A stretch of DNA of 64,000 nucleotides from Branchipolynoe longqiensis. Its lineage: Eukaryota > Annelida > Polychaeta > Phyllodocida > Polynoidae. Positions 43,936 to 53,471 of this stretch are shown here, piece by piece (position 1 is the first letter of the stretch; each line of letters starts with the position of its first letter). The stretch covers positions 175,281,047-175,345,046 of the forward strand of contig CM059186.1 of NCBI GenBank assembly GCA_030323885.1, given 5' to 3'. A program made the translations under genes and the position numbers. The notes under the pieces were generated by a model. The model searched no databases. It saw nothing but the letters and a program-made list of their open reading frames with translations, and was not told the origin of the DNA.

Positions 43936-44648
43936 GTAATACCTCAGGGAGTTTAACGCACCTGCCCTGCAGAGTTGTAAACCACTGCCTTGTGGTACAG
44001 GTTCTTGACAGAACCAAAGGCTACGGGAGCAAACCCTAAACAGAAAACCATGTCACTGTGGCAGCATTAAGGGCGGTTGATGTATGAACTCCCAACATCT
44101 CCCGACCAGCCACTGCAGGGACAAATAGTTTTGCGCCTGTCTTGACATGTTCTTGCCGGTGTGAAACCTCTATTTGCTCCCCGAGAGAGTGCCGCTGGTA
44201 ACTTGCAAAATCCAGCAGCACTTCAACACTTTTGCAGGCAGCTTTCATGAAATGGACAACCACACAAATTCTGCGTTCAATCATGAGGCTAACCTGGAAG
44301 GACAAAGTGACAAATAAGGAAATACTCGAACGGATGGGGCTTCCCTCTATGGAAGATCTTTTGATCAAAAAGAATCTCTGGTGGACTGGACACCTAATGA
44401 GGATGTCATCAGACAGGCTACCAAAGCAGATCCTTTATTCTCAACTGTATTCTGGTTACAGAAAGAGAGGGTGCCCTCATCTCCGGTTCAAGGATACCAT
44501 CAAGAGAAATCTGAAGCTGAGAGACATTAAGACCAACTCATGGGCGCAACTCTCACAGCAGAGAGCTAAATGGAGAGCGGCAGTCAAGTAATGAAAGCAG
44601 TCTTTGTCGCATCGTGACCGACAGCATGATGATGATGATGATGATGAG
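43936..44648 (+). mobile_element. RTE-tailed retroelement, long copy (head plus C-terminal RT end)
   Basis: The head (GTAATACCTCAGGGAGTTTA) as in the short copies runs to GCAGCTTTCATGAAATG, then joins the RT ORF end. Frame 44232-44591 gives RLTWKDKVTNKEILERMG, WTGHLMRM, RFKDTIKRNLK and RAKWRAAVK*. The tail is GACCGACAGC(ATG)n. In contrast to 10052-10695 this stretch is free of stops, so it is a younger copy. The short copies (about 420 bp) are this structure with the RT end deleted. Confidence 0.85.
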
Positions 44649-44981
44649 GGTTCAAACAGGGCCGGAATAAGCTAGTCTGAAGCCTGTAGCATATGTAGCA
44701 AAGGGGCCCTAAATTAAACAAATAGGGGCCTACACATAACTATTAAAACATGTTCACTTGCATCGTAAATTAATTAATTATTTTCATTTGATATACAGTC
44801 AGATATTACGATAAATTGATTGGTGATTGTTGTTTTACGTCCTAGCAACATCTAAGATCATATCATACATTTCATTAACAGTGTTACATACATGTATGTT
44901 TCAATTGATAGCTTGCAAACATATAGCGTGGGGTCCCTGAAAATGTAGAGTCCCTGGAATAGGTTACTTTTGTAATTAGGT

Positions 44982-45334
44982 TAAAGTTGCATAGTCCGAT
45001 GATTTTGAGTTTCTGTCATTTTCTGAGATAAATATGTTAGGTTGGTCATTATAATCTACCTTATTTTAGCTTGAAGTAATTTTTACTTTAAATGGTTAAC
45101 TTTTGAGATATCTGAAGTGCAAGCGTGCAAAATTAATTTTGGCAAGCTTGCCATAACTCTAACACCATCGGCTTCTGCAGTAACAGGTTCTATTGAATTG
45201 ACTCAGATTCCCTTCTATGTGGTGACAAATGTTTAATAAGTGCAGCAGTATCTAAGTTAGATATGTATAATCAAATCTAGATAATTGTTTTGGTTTTGAA
45301 AATTTGATGCTTTCATCGGACTGTGCAGCTTTAA
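44982..45334 (+). mobile_element. TTAAAG(C/T)TGCATAGTCC MITE, full-length copy
   Basis: TTAAAGTTGCATAGTCCGAT left, ATCGGACTGTGCAGCTTTAA right. About 60 bp separate it from another MITE at 45395. Confidence 0.92.
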
Positions 45335-45394
45335 TCCGGCACCGAGTCTGAGACCCTCATGATTTAGGAATGCTGTGCCTCGGTCGATGCTCAT

Positions 45395-45852
45395 CTAGGG
45401 CGTAATCGATTAATCAACTCGGGTCACCCGAGCCACTTTTTGGTGCATGCGCACATCCTACAGACTCAGGTTGAATAAACAAATATGCTTGGGGTGGACA
45501 AAATGGTGGCTTAATCTGAAACTTTTTTTTTTTTCAATAAACGGTAGAAATACAGCAAAATAGGATTTAAAGTATTTTATGATTGTAGAAGCTGAAAATC
45601 TGGGTTATTAAAAAAAACGTATTAAAACAACACGTAGGAGTTGTACCGGTAGCTGTTATACTACAGGTACCAGCACAGATGTGATGTCATCGCTCCTAAC
45701 AAACCCCAGCCAAGAGGTGGGTTACTGGGGTCGGATCGTTTTGCACACAGCACGTGTATTTTTCGACTCCACTCACGGAATTCGATTTGAAATTCTGATG
45801 ACTCAGGTGACCCGAGTCGCCCAGGTAGTGTTAAGCGATTACGGCCCTAGAG
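45395..45852. mobile_element. MITE with CTAGGGC(C)GTAATCG ends
   Basis: Left TCTAGGGCGTAATCGATTAA with ACTCGGGTCACCCGAG; right complement CTCAGGTGACCCGAGT and GCGATTACGGCCCTAGAG. The inner palindrome CGGGTCACCCG is repeated in both arms. The ORF at 45681-45920 is incidental. Confidence 0.8.
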
Positions 45853-46103
45853 TCCCTTGGGCTTCACATTCCATATCAGGCAATAATTGCAAATTTGAAG
45901 TACTTTCACATTCAGTGTAATGTAAATTAATATGGTTGTGTTTCAAGCTGCTTAAAAAAAAATATTGCGATATTTCCTTAAAGTTAAACCAAATGATCTA
46001 GTACTGAAACTTGGGCTTCCACATTGTGCATTATTTAATTGGGTAAGTAATTAAAACAAATAAAATAAATGAATACATGTATTTATTGCCTTCTTTTCTA
46101 CAG

Positions 46104-46193
46104 GTTAGCCAAGGTTCAGAGTGCATCCTGGTTTCAAAGCAGTTTCTTCGTGATCATCTCGATTCGACGACCCTGAATAAACTCAGACACACG
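46104..46193 (+). CDS. CNBD2-like protein, exon 11 (last strand and C helix of second CNB fold)
   Basis: 90 nt, 30 codons, phase 0 at both ends; acceptor TTTTCTACAG, donor GTATGT. VSQGSECILVSKQFLRDHLD matches the V-S-x-G-x-E-C-x-x-(I/V)-x-K-x-F-x-x-x-H signature of CNBD2-like second domains. It continues directly from ALML of exon 10. The exon ends NKLRHT in mid-protein, so further 3' exons must exist. None was recognised before 64000. A 5.5-kb Harbinger transposon sits in the following intron. Confidence 0.9.
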
Positions 46194-46244
46194 GTATGTA
46201 CTTTAAGTTATCTACTGACTCGTTTTGCCATTTCTATTCATCGG

Positions 46245-46598
46245 TTAAAGTTGCATAGGCCGATGGTTTTGAATTTCTGTATTTTTTCTGAGATAAATAT
46301 ATTAGATCGATCACTAGTATCTACTTTACATTAGTTCAAAGTTACTTTTATTTTAAATGGTAAACTTTTGAGATATTTTGAGTGCGAACATGGAAAATTA
46401 GTTTTGGCAAGTGTGCCAACATTTGACACTATAGACTTCTGCAGTAACAGGTTCTGTTAAATTGACTCAGTATTGCCTTCTACGCAGAAACAAATGCTCA
46501 ATAAGTGCATCAGTATCTAAGTTAGATATCTAAAATCAAAACTAGATAATTGGTTTGGTTTTGAAAATTTGATATTTGATCGCACTATGCAGCTTTAA
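46245..46598 (+). mobile_element. TTAAAG(C/T)TGCATAGTCC MITE, copy 51 bp after exon 11
   Basis: TTAAAGTTGCATAGGCCGAT left, CGCACTATGCAGCTTTAA right. Very similar to the copy at 9093-9393, which lacks an internal segment. Confidence 0.9.
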
Positions 46599-47057
46599 TC
46601 TCAGTCATGATAAATGTTGTTCCGTAAAAGACCAGTTGTGTATGTCTGCCTGTATGCTTCATACATTAGTGTGGTATTTCTCTTGTCTGATTCTCTATAT
46701 ATAAAGGCCCTGTCACATTACGGCGTATGGCGGGAGCGTATTGAAAACCTACGTAAGTCCTGCGGGTGCTGGCCTATGATGACCTTTGGTGACCTCTCGG
46801 GTGGTTTTGAGCGTATGTGGAACCTATGATGAGCATACGAGGAGCGTATGAGGAGCGTATGGGAGCGTGATGTGACATTTTTTTACGGTTTTGATTGGCA
46901 TGTGGAGTGTATGAGGAGCATATGAGGAGCAGATGAGGAGCATATGATTATTTTAGGAGCGTATTAGGAGCATATGAGGAGCGTATGAGGAGCGTATGCG
47001 AAACCTATGCGCGACCTATGGTATCTCTGCGCGGTCCACCGCCTGCTGGCTCCTGGG

Positions 47058-47065
47058 TATATATA
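47058..47065 (+). promoter_or_regulatory. Probable TATA box of the Harbinger partner gene
   Basis: TATATATA 42 bases upstream of the ATG at 47100, which itself has an ideal GCCACCATGC context. Mirrored by a TATATAAAGG box for the transposase at the other end. Confidence 0.6.
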
Positions 47066-47099
47066 GCCTGCAGCAACAGTCTCCCCTCACTCTGCCACC

Positions 47100-47853
47100 A
47101 TGCCTGCTAAGAGGAACACCACTGCTGCTGCTGCTTCTGCTACTGCTACTACTACTACTACTACACATACTGCTGCTACTACACCAGCCTCCAGAGCTGT
47201 TGTGACTACAGGAGGAGGACTAGGCCATGGGAGAGGCAGAAAGAGGCAGACTTTACAATGCTCTGCATCACCAGCATCCTCACCTGCCTCACCACCTCGC
47301 CACTCTCCACACCACTCTCCAGAACACCACTCTCCAGAACACCACTATCCACTGGAGGAGCTGGAGATGGAAGTGGAGAGGTCGACGACGCAATGCTGGC
47401 GTCTCCGCTCCAGCTCGCCATCTCCTGCCTCTCGGGGCAGCTCATGGGCGTTGTCCGCTGCCTCCGCCGCCTCCGCTGCCACCACCGCCTCCAACACCTC
47501 CACCAGCACCGGTGGCCTCTCCGTGTCAAAGAGACTGTTCTCTGTCGGTCTTCAAGGAGGATCAAATGCTGGACTTCCTCCAGGAGAACCCCATCATGTG
47601 GAACATGAAGCTGACGGATTACTGCCGCTCAGACAGAAAGGCCAAGATGTGGGAGGACCAGGCGACAGTTCTGGGGACTACAACAGTCCATCTCCAGAAG
47701 TGGTTCAAGTCGCTCAGGGACACGAACACGCGGCTCCACAAGAAAAAAAGAGGGGACGGAGCCGCTGAGCTGACTGAGTGGGAGCAGTGGATCTTGCGCA
47801 AGTTCGGGTTCCTGCGGTCCATCGTCCGTCACCGACCGGAGCCCTGCAGGAGT
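47100..47853 (+). CDS. Harbinger partner protein, exon 1: MADF-type DNA-binding domain
   Basis: The start at 47100 is chosen for its strong initiation context and TATA box. From it runs a Ser/Ala/Thr/Pro-rich N-terminal region in one frame (GHGRGRKRQ basic patch, LEELEMEVE acidic patch). The domain itself is in the +1 frame, open from 47227: FKEDQMLDFLQENPIMWNMK, then KAKMWEDQATVLG and LQKWFKSLRDTNTRLHKKK, at 47560-47740. The spacing of LW/MW...W...W-LRD-x-x-x-R matches MADF domains. A frameshift or unrecognised mini-intron near 47500-47560 is needed to join the parts. Donor GTAAGT at 47854. Confidence 0.8.
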
Positions 47854-48204
47854 GTAAGTACATAATCTTTTATCGTTCTGACAAGTGCGGCCGTTAGTAT
47901 TCTCGTAAAACCGCTTGTATTCTAAGTTTTTTATGTTATGCTTTTGTTGTATTTATGTAAATATTCTAGTTATTTGTTAAATGTTATTTATTTCTTTAAT
48001 GTTGAGTTGTTGTGTAGTTGTTCTTAAATCGAGATATTGACAATAGATGTATCGAGATATAATCGTTATGAATCCATGTTTGCATTTAACGTTCATTATT
48101 TTTGCTTTATATATTTTTGATTTACTGTTGACTTGTCATGTCTTTTGTCGAAATATCGATTTGCATTCATGTTACTTATGTTATTTTATGATTTTGTCTT
48201 GCAG

Positions 48205-48534
48205 TTGGCTGCTCCTGTCACGTCTCCGCAGCTCGATCTCAGCATGGAGGAGAATGTCCCGACTGATGTGGAGGTGGCGATGGACGAGGAGCTTCCACCC
48301 ACTCCCCCCGCTACCTCCCGAGAGTGGGGAAAGGTGAGAGGGAAGCGATCTGCCCCAGTCAACGACAACCTCCTCGCTGCCATCCACAAGAGGTTCGACG
48401 AGTCTGGGGACATCCTCAAGGTGATGCAGCCGCCTCCGACACCAACGATGACGGTGACGAAGCGAGTGGCATTCACCAACTATGTGCGGGACATGATCCT
48501 CACGATGCCGGAGGAGCGGTTTGTGTCCGTTTGA
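48205..48534 (+). CDS. Harbinger partner protein, exon 2: acidic linker and BESS-like end
   Basis: Acceptor GTCTTGCAG. The 351-bp intron joins exon 1 in phase 0 (CRS then LAAPVTSPQ). An acidic linker (MEENVPTDVEVAMDEE) precedes NLLAAIHKRFDE and KRVAFTNYVRDMILTMPEER, a BESS-like C-terminal interaction motif (aromatic-x-x-Y/F-V...L-x-x-(M/L)-P). MADF plus BESS is a known pair in transposon-derived regulators. The stop at 48534 is followed by a long open frame in another phase. Confidence 0.75.
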   Translation: MAAPVTSPQLDLSMEENVPTDVEVAMDEELPPTPPATSREWGKVRGKRSAPVNDNLLAAIHKRFDESGDILKVMQPPPTPTMTVTKRVAFTNYVRDMILTMPEERFVSV

Positions 48535-49243
48535 GGTCCACTCAACCAACCAAGAAGCTGCTAACACTGCCCTCTGGGTGTCGCACCATCTGGAGGAGGA
48601 GGAAGGAACATTCTTGGGCCCGGTGGTTCGTGTGGCTGCTCCTGCTCCTGCACCTGCTCCTGCACCTGCCCGTGCTCCTGCTCCTGCACCTGCTCGTGTG
48701 TCTGCAAGTGAGGCATACCAGCCTCAACCCCACCAGTGGACTCACCAGCCACCACTGGCATCACCATGGGCTTCACAGACATACGAGTATGTGCAGCGCT
48801 ATATGGGGCAGCCGCACATTCCTCATCAGCCACAGCCACAGCCGCCTCTGCCAAGTCTTCCGCCTCAGCCTCTACCTCCAACCTCCGTGGGTCACGAGGC
48901 GGCTGCAGCTCCGCTGTTGGTACGGCCGTCACCGCCGCACACTGCTGGAGAACTACGGACATCAGGGATGGTGGGGCACATGAGGGGCTCTCCCGGAGTC
49001 GTGGTGTGCACGGGTCCTCCGCCCACTGTGGGTGCGGCATGGCCAGGGACTTGCGCTGCCACAGACATCGCAACTCTGACACACGGCGACCCCACCCAAG
49101 TGAACTTGTCTGAGTCGGCCAGCCCAGAAGGACTATTGAACCGGTCCTCCGCCCACTGTGGGTGCGGCATGGCCAGGGACTTGCGCTGCCACAGACATCG
49201 CAACTCCGACAAACGGCGACCCCACCCAAGTGAACTTGTCTGA
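48521..49243 (+). CDS. Proline/glutamine-rich open frame, possible C-terminal tail of the partner protein
   Basis: 240-codon frame overlapping the end of exon 2 by 14 bp. Composition is Pro/Ala/Gln/His-rich (AYQPQPHQWTHQPP, YEYVQRYMGQPHIPHQPQ). A tail of this type often follows BESS regions, but the phase differs from exon 2. Either a small indel separates them or this is a chance frame in GC-rich DNA. The 130-bp tandem duplication at its end is not a multiple of 3. Confidence 0.4.
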   Translation: MCPFEVHSTNQEAANTALWVSHHLEEEEGTFLGPVVRVAAPAPAPAPAPARAPAPAPARVSASEAYQPQPHQWTHQPPLASPWASQTYEYVQRYMGQPHIPHQPQPQPPLPSLPPQPLPPTSVGHEAAAAPLLVRPSPPHTAGELRTSGMVGHMRGSPGVVVCTGPPPTVGAAWPGTCAATDIATLTHGDPTQVNLSESASPEGLLNRSSAHCGCGMARDLRCHRHRNSDKRRPHPSELV

Positions 49244-49271
49244 GTCGGCCAGCCCAGAAGGACTATTGAAC
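49012..49271. repeat. 130-bp tandem duplication inside the Harbinger element
   Basis: CCTCCGCCCACTGTGGGTGC ... CCCAGAAGGACTATTGAAC occurs twice with an offset of 130 (49012 and 49142), almost identical. It is followed by two copies of a 38-bp unit starting GACTATTGAACTTGTCGGGG (49261, 49299). Confidence 0.93.
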
Positions 49272-49577
49272 TTGTCGGGGCTGTCCGGGATATACAAGGA
49301 CTATTGAACTTGTCGGGGCTGTTCGGGATATATAGTTTTTATTTATCATTGTACATTTGTATGTATATATGTATATATATTGTATGTTTATATATTGTTT
49401 GTACATGTTTATGTATATATGTAAATATGTCAAGATGTGTAAATAAATAAATATACTGTTAATTTTAATTGTTGTCTCTGCGTTCAGTAATTGTTATACA
49501 TTAAAGTACAATTAAAATTAAAATTAAAATTAAAACATAAATAAAAACTTAAAATTTAGAATATTTATAATAATCTT

Positions 49578-50025
49578 TCTCCTTCCCCTTTCTCCCTCCC
49601 TTCCCTCCCTCCCTCCCTCCCTCTCTCTATCTCTCTTCCTCCCTCTCTCTATCTCTCTTCCTCCGTCTCTCTATCTCTCTTCCTCCCTATCTCTAACTCT
49701 CTTCCCCCTCTCTCTATCTCTCTTCCTCCCTCTCTCTATCTCTCTTCCTCCCTCTCTATCTCTCATCCTCCCTCTGTATCTCTCTTCCTCCCTCTCTATC
49801 TCTCTTCCTCCCTCTCTATCTCTCTTCCTCCCTCTCTATCTCTCTTCCTCCCTCTCTATCTCTCTTCCTCCCTCTCTATCTCTCTTCCTCCCTCTCTCTC
49901 TACCTCTCTCTCCCCCTCCCTCCCTCCCTCTATCTCTTCTCCCTCCCTCCCTCTATCTCTTCTCCCCCTCCCTCCGTCCCTCCCTCCCTCCCTCCCTCTA
50001 ACTCGTCTTCCCCTTTCTGTCTCTG
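49578..50025. repeat. Pyrimidine microsatellite (CTCTCTATCTCTCTTCCTCC)n
   Basis: Polypyrimidine tract dominated by a 20-bp unit CCTCTCTATCTCTCTTCCTC and (CCCT)n runs, lying between the convergent 3' ends of the two Harbinger genes. Long mirror-symmetric pyrimidine tracts can form triplex DNA. Confidence 0.95.
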
Positions 50026-50358
50026 TGTCACTCTATTTTTCCCTGTGTTCTTAGTATGTATGTAAAAGATTAATTCATGTAAAAAGAGAGGAGATTCATT
50101 ACAATTACATTAACTAGATGACTTTAAATTAGGGAGCGAAAGAACGTAACAGACATGGAAAATAGTGATTTCATATCTATAAAATGATATCGTTTATTTT
50201 ACTAGACATATAAACATATTAGCATCTCATATAACAGGAGACATATCACAACATCACAGACATGTAAATAAGTGATAACAGTACAGTGTCAAGAAAAGCA
50301 CATAAGTTTGCAAAAACAGTAGACAGACACAGCACATACAGACTGATAAAATGTTTTG

Positions 50359-51267
50359 TCAGATCATCCTGTCTTGCCATGACAGTGCTCCGGCAGGTGA
50401 GACGACCCAGTCTTTAATTAGATTTCGCTGTTCCTTTCCTAGCTTGGACGCGGTGTTGGGGTTGACAGGTAGAACGTCAATGTCAGGAAGGTTGTGGCCC
50501 TCCCGCCAACCTCCAGGCACAAAGTTGTTGTTGGCTGTCTCGGGACAATCCAGCTGCATGTTCTGTAGCGCTGGGTAGCGTGTCCTCATGAGGTTGTGCA
50601 GAACAATGCATGCCTTGACGATGATCTTCATGTTGGAGGGGTGGTGCTGCATAGTCGTCAGCAGCACTTGGAAGCGGTTGGCCAGAATGCCAAAGGCATT
50701 CTCCACCACTCTCCTAGCTTGGGAAAGCCGGTAGTTGAAGAGCCGGTCGTCATTGGTCAAGCCCCTCTTGCCGTACGGCTTCATCATGGTCGGCCGCAGG
50801 GCAAAGGCATCGTCACCGATCAGAAAATACGGCACATCCTTCTGGCCGACGACGAGCGGTTCAGGGTTCGGAAAGCCGATGGTGCCACCTTCAGTGCCCG
50901 CCTTCAGCTCAGAGGCGTTGTAAATCTGGGCATCGGACACGGAGCCCAAACTGCCAATATCTGCCCAGATAAATTTGTAATCCGCATCTACAAGCGCCAA
51001 CAGGACCATGGAGTAAAAGCCCTTGTAGTTGTAGTAGAGCGACCCACTCTTTGGAGGGCACCGGCAGGTGATATGCTTCCCATCCAGAGCGCCACAGGTA
51101 TGGGGGAAGTTCCACCTCTCTGAAAAGAGGTCCGCGACGGCACGCCACCCTTCTCGAGTCGTCGGACACGTCATGACCTCGGCCATGTACTCGTCGACAA
51201 TGGCCTGACAGACTTCATGCACTATCAGCGACTGTGTGTTGTGGGGCACCCTCCACCCAAACTTCAT
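50359..51267 (-). CDS. Harbinger DDE transposase, catalytic domain (HARBI1-like)
   Basis: 302-codon frame with the DDE_Tnp_4 layout. It opens with RVPHNTQSLIVHEVCQAI (helix-turn-helix-like region), then the first Asp in GALDGKHI (residue 62), the conserved ADIGSLGSVSDAQIY, a second Asp in YFLIGDDAF (152), and Glu in QARRVVENAFGILANRF (189), then VKACIVLHNLMRT. All three catalytic positions are present. The frame ends at 50359. The N-terminal part (51264-51608) is separated from it by an internal deletion, so the open frame does not begin at the true start. Confidence 0.92.
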   Translation of the reverse strand: MKFGWRVPHNTQSLIVHEVCQAIVDEYMAEVMTCPTTREGWRAVADLFSERWNFPHTCGALDGKHITCRCPPKSGSLYYNYKGFYSMVLLALVDADYKFIWADIGSLGSVSDAQIYNASELKAGTEGGTIGFPNPEPLVVGQKDVPYFLIGDDAFALRPTMMKPYGKRGLTNDDRLFNYRLSQARRVVENAFGILANRFQVLLTTMQHHPSNMKIIVKACIVLHNLMRTRYPALQNMQLDCPETANNNFVPGGWREGHNLPDIDVLPVNPNTASKLGKEQRNLIKDWVVSPAGALSWQDRMI

Positions 51268-51608
51268 GGAGGAGTATTTTGTGCACTGAATTTGGTCCGT
51301 TTTTTGGCGATCCTCGGTCCCACTCGCGCCACAATCTCGTCAAACAACTGGGGAGGCAGCCGCATGAAGTTCACAAACGACGCGGTGTCCTCGCTGTGGA
51401 GCTCGACCATCAGTTTGTCGAACAAGCCAAACTGTGGCCGCCTCCCAATCCAGGGTCTGACCCACACTGATCGTCGCCGCCGCTCCCTCCTCCTTCGTCT
51501 CTCGATACGGGACGCCAGAAGAACCATGAGGTATAGACCAAGCTCATGGTGATAAAGGGCAACTCTGTAGAAAAGCTGTAACTGTACTTGCAGTACCTGG
51601 GCATCCAT
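51264..51608 (-). CDS. Harbinger transposase, N-terminal part (frame broken by deletion)
   Basis: Starts MDAQVLQVQLQLF at 51608, about 50 bases after TATATAAAGG (51656-51665). Then ERRRRRSVWVRPWIGRRPQ, LVELHSEDTASFVNFMRLPP and RIAKKRTKF, the standard HARBI N-terminal order. After KF the usual segment of about 20 residues (x-x-x-LAxTLRxLATGD-SY) is missing. The DNA jumps to TACTCCTCCATGAAG, which encodes the YSSMKFGW of the catalytic ORF in another frame. A gene-inactivating deletion is the simplest reading. Confidence 0.85.
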   Translation of the reverse strand: MDAQVLQVQLQLFYRVALYHHELGLYLMVLLASRIERRRRRERRRRSVWVRPWIGRRPQFGLFDKLMVELHSEDTASFVNFMRLPPQLFDEIVARVGPRIAKKRTKFSAQNTPP

Positions 51609-51655
51609 CCTGTATGAGCAACAGAGCAGGAATGACCGAAGAAGGCGTGCATCGC

Positions 51656-51665
51656 CTTTATATAC
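51656..51665 (-). promoter_or_regulatory. Probable TATA box of the transposase gene
   Basis: TATATAAAGG on the - strand, about 50 bases upstream of the preferred transposase ATG at 51608. Confidence 0.6.
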
Positions 51666-52168
51666 CGAGACCATAGGTCGGGCATACGCTACTCATATGC
51701 TACTCATACGCTTTGCATATGCTACGAATATGCTCCCATACGCAACTCGTAGGTTCTGCGTACGCTGCATATGCCCGAGATACGCCCGTGACGCAAGTTG
51801 AACATATGAGTAGCGTATGCTGGCATACCCCTAGCATATGCTGGCGTACCCCCAGCATATGAGGAGCTTATGCCGGCGTATGAGAAGCGTATGAGTAGCG
51901 TATGAACCATACGCCCCCATAGGTCAAGATTTTTTTAGCATGCACAAACAAATTTGGACGGACGGACGGGAGAAAGCGTATGGCAGTGTACAGCGGCATA
52001 GGCCGGCATATGCCGGCACATGACGGCATATGCGGAGCCTACGCATAGCGTACACGTAGCATATGCGTAGCATATGGCGGCGTATGACGGCGTATGCCGA
52101 CGTATATGAAGTAAAGTGCCTCCGCCGCCGTACGCTCCCGCAAAAACCCTAATGTGACAGCCCCTTAA

Positions 52169-52820
52169 ATGATTGTGAATTTTGAGTATTGATGTATTTG
52201 TCACTCGACCATTTATTTATTATTATCTGTTATTGATCTCGGGTTAACCTAAACATTTGTATTGGAAGTTCAACGGTTGGTTAAGTGTGTCGACCTACCT
52301 GAATTAACTCAGGTACTGATATATCCTGATAACTTCGAGCTAGACGTGTGTCCAGCCGGCCAGCAGGCTTATTTTGATACCAGTTGACTCCTTTCGGATC
52401 TTGTGTACCTTGATATTGTTGGTGACCCTCTTAATCTAACAAACCTGATGGCTACCACCATTTTGTGTTCTGCCTTGCCTTCCTCGCATATATAATATAC
52501 ATATACATATATACTAGAATATACAAATATATATAATATACATATATAATATACCTATCCAACAGGTGTCGCCATACTCATCAATCACTCCGACGATGCA
52601 GGACTCAAAAAGATGGCCATAGCTCGTGGAATAAATGCAACCAAGTATGAAGCTACGCTACTGTGGTATAACAAAGCCATAACGATATGGCATTAGAGGC
52701 TCATTAGGGCCTAGCTCAACCAGACGAGGATATGTAAGTTAATCTGTAACTAAGTTAAAGATGTTTTCATTAGGATAAAGACTGCCAAACGCGGGGGGTT
52801 GCGATTTCCAGGGGAGATAT
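52169..52820. other. Post-Harbinger intergenic/intronic stretch
   Basis: A TATATAATATACATATA tract lies at 52485-52555. 52566-52695 can be read as GVAILINHSDDAGLKKMAIA, reminiscent of a LINE endonuclease block but too short to be sure. Otherwise nothing. Confidence 0.35.
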
Positions 52821-52894
52821 GTGATCTCCTAGGAAATTGCAAACCCCCCATGCCCATATATGGCATGGGGGTTTGCCATTTCCTAGGAAATCAC
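52821..52894. repeat. Near-perfect 74-bp palindrome
   Basis: GTGATCTCCTAGGAAATTGC on the left mirrors CATTTCCTAGGAAATCAC on the right. The centre is CCCATGCCCATATATGGCAT. The flanks repeat GGGGGGTTGCGATTT on both sides (52792 and 52899). Strong hairpin in DNA or RNA. Confidence 0.85.
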
Positions 52895-53179
52895 AAGTGG
52901 GGGGTTGCGATTTACAGGGCTTGCGATTTCCTGCTACACCGAAACCGTATATAGAGACTGTTACCTGGTTATAGCTGATCCAAACATTATTTACTTAAAT
53001 GTAGCCCATCAGTATTGTATTGTACAAGGGTGCTTTTTGTCTGTTCCATGATGGTTTGAACATGTAGAACCAGTATGCCGTCTCCTGTGATAATGAATGT
53101 GTATGTGCATTCACATAGCGCCTATGCTATTACGAGCATCTTCTGATACCTGCTACCAAATAGTCCAGTACACATACAT

Positions 53180-53471
53180 GTTATTTAATTTATAATTATA
53201 GGATTCCAAGAAATGCATCCTATATCAAATATATATTTGCTTTTAAAATATTATATAAATAGAGATACTGCATTGTAAAATTTGAATGTTGTTAGACTGG
53301 TTATTTATTCTAACTGAGGGTAGAAGATGTTATTTAATTTCTAATTATAGGATTCCAAGCAATGCATCCTACATCATATATATATTTGCTTTTAAAATAT
53401 GATATAAATAGAGATACTGCATTGTACAATTTGAATGTTGTTAGACGTTGTTTATTCTAACTAAGGGAAGC
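53180..53471. repeat. 149-bp tandem duplication
   Basis: TTATTTAATTTATAATTATA and GGATTCCAAG(A/C)AATGCATCC ... TTGAATGTTGTTAGAC appear twice with an offset of 149 (53181, 53330) and about 95% identity. AT-rich, non-coding. Confidence 0.9.

Larger units (their letters stand above)
46705..52165. mobile_element. PIF/Harbinger DNA transposon, 5461 bp, TAA target duplication
   Basis: TAA at 46702-46704 and 52166-52168. Terminal repeats: AGGCCCTGTCACATTA and the complement TAATGTGACAGCCCCT, with GGCG(T/A)A(T/C)G(G/C) and GGGAGCG sequence beyond. Both subterminal regions (46720-47000 and 51670-52130) contain many GAGGAGCGTATG/CATACGC(T/C) repeats, candidate transposase or partner-protein binding sites. 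Two convergent genes inside: a MADF/BESS-like DNA-binding protein (+) and a DDE transposase (-), as in other Harbinger elements, where a Myb- or MADF-type partner is required. Confidence 0.92.

Noticed and set aside
48561..49229. 222-codon - strand frame opposite the MADF gene
   Set aside because: Shadow of GC-rich sense sequence; no domain, and the sense strand carries the recognisable MADF/BESS motifs.
52566..52695. LINE endonuclease fragment (GVAILINHSDDAG...)
   Set aside because: Too short and without catalytic motifs.
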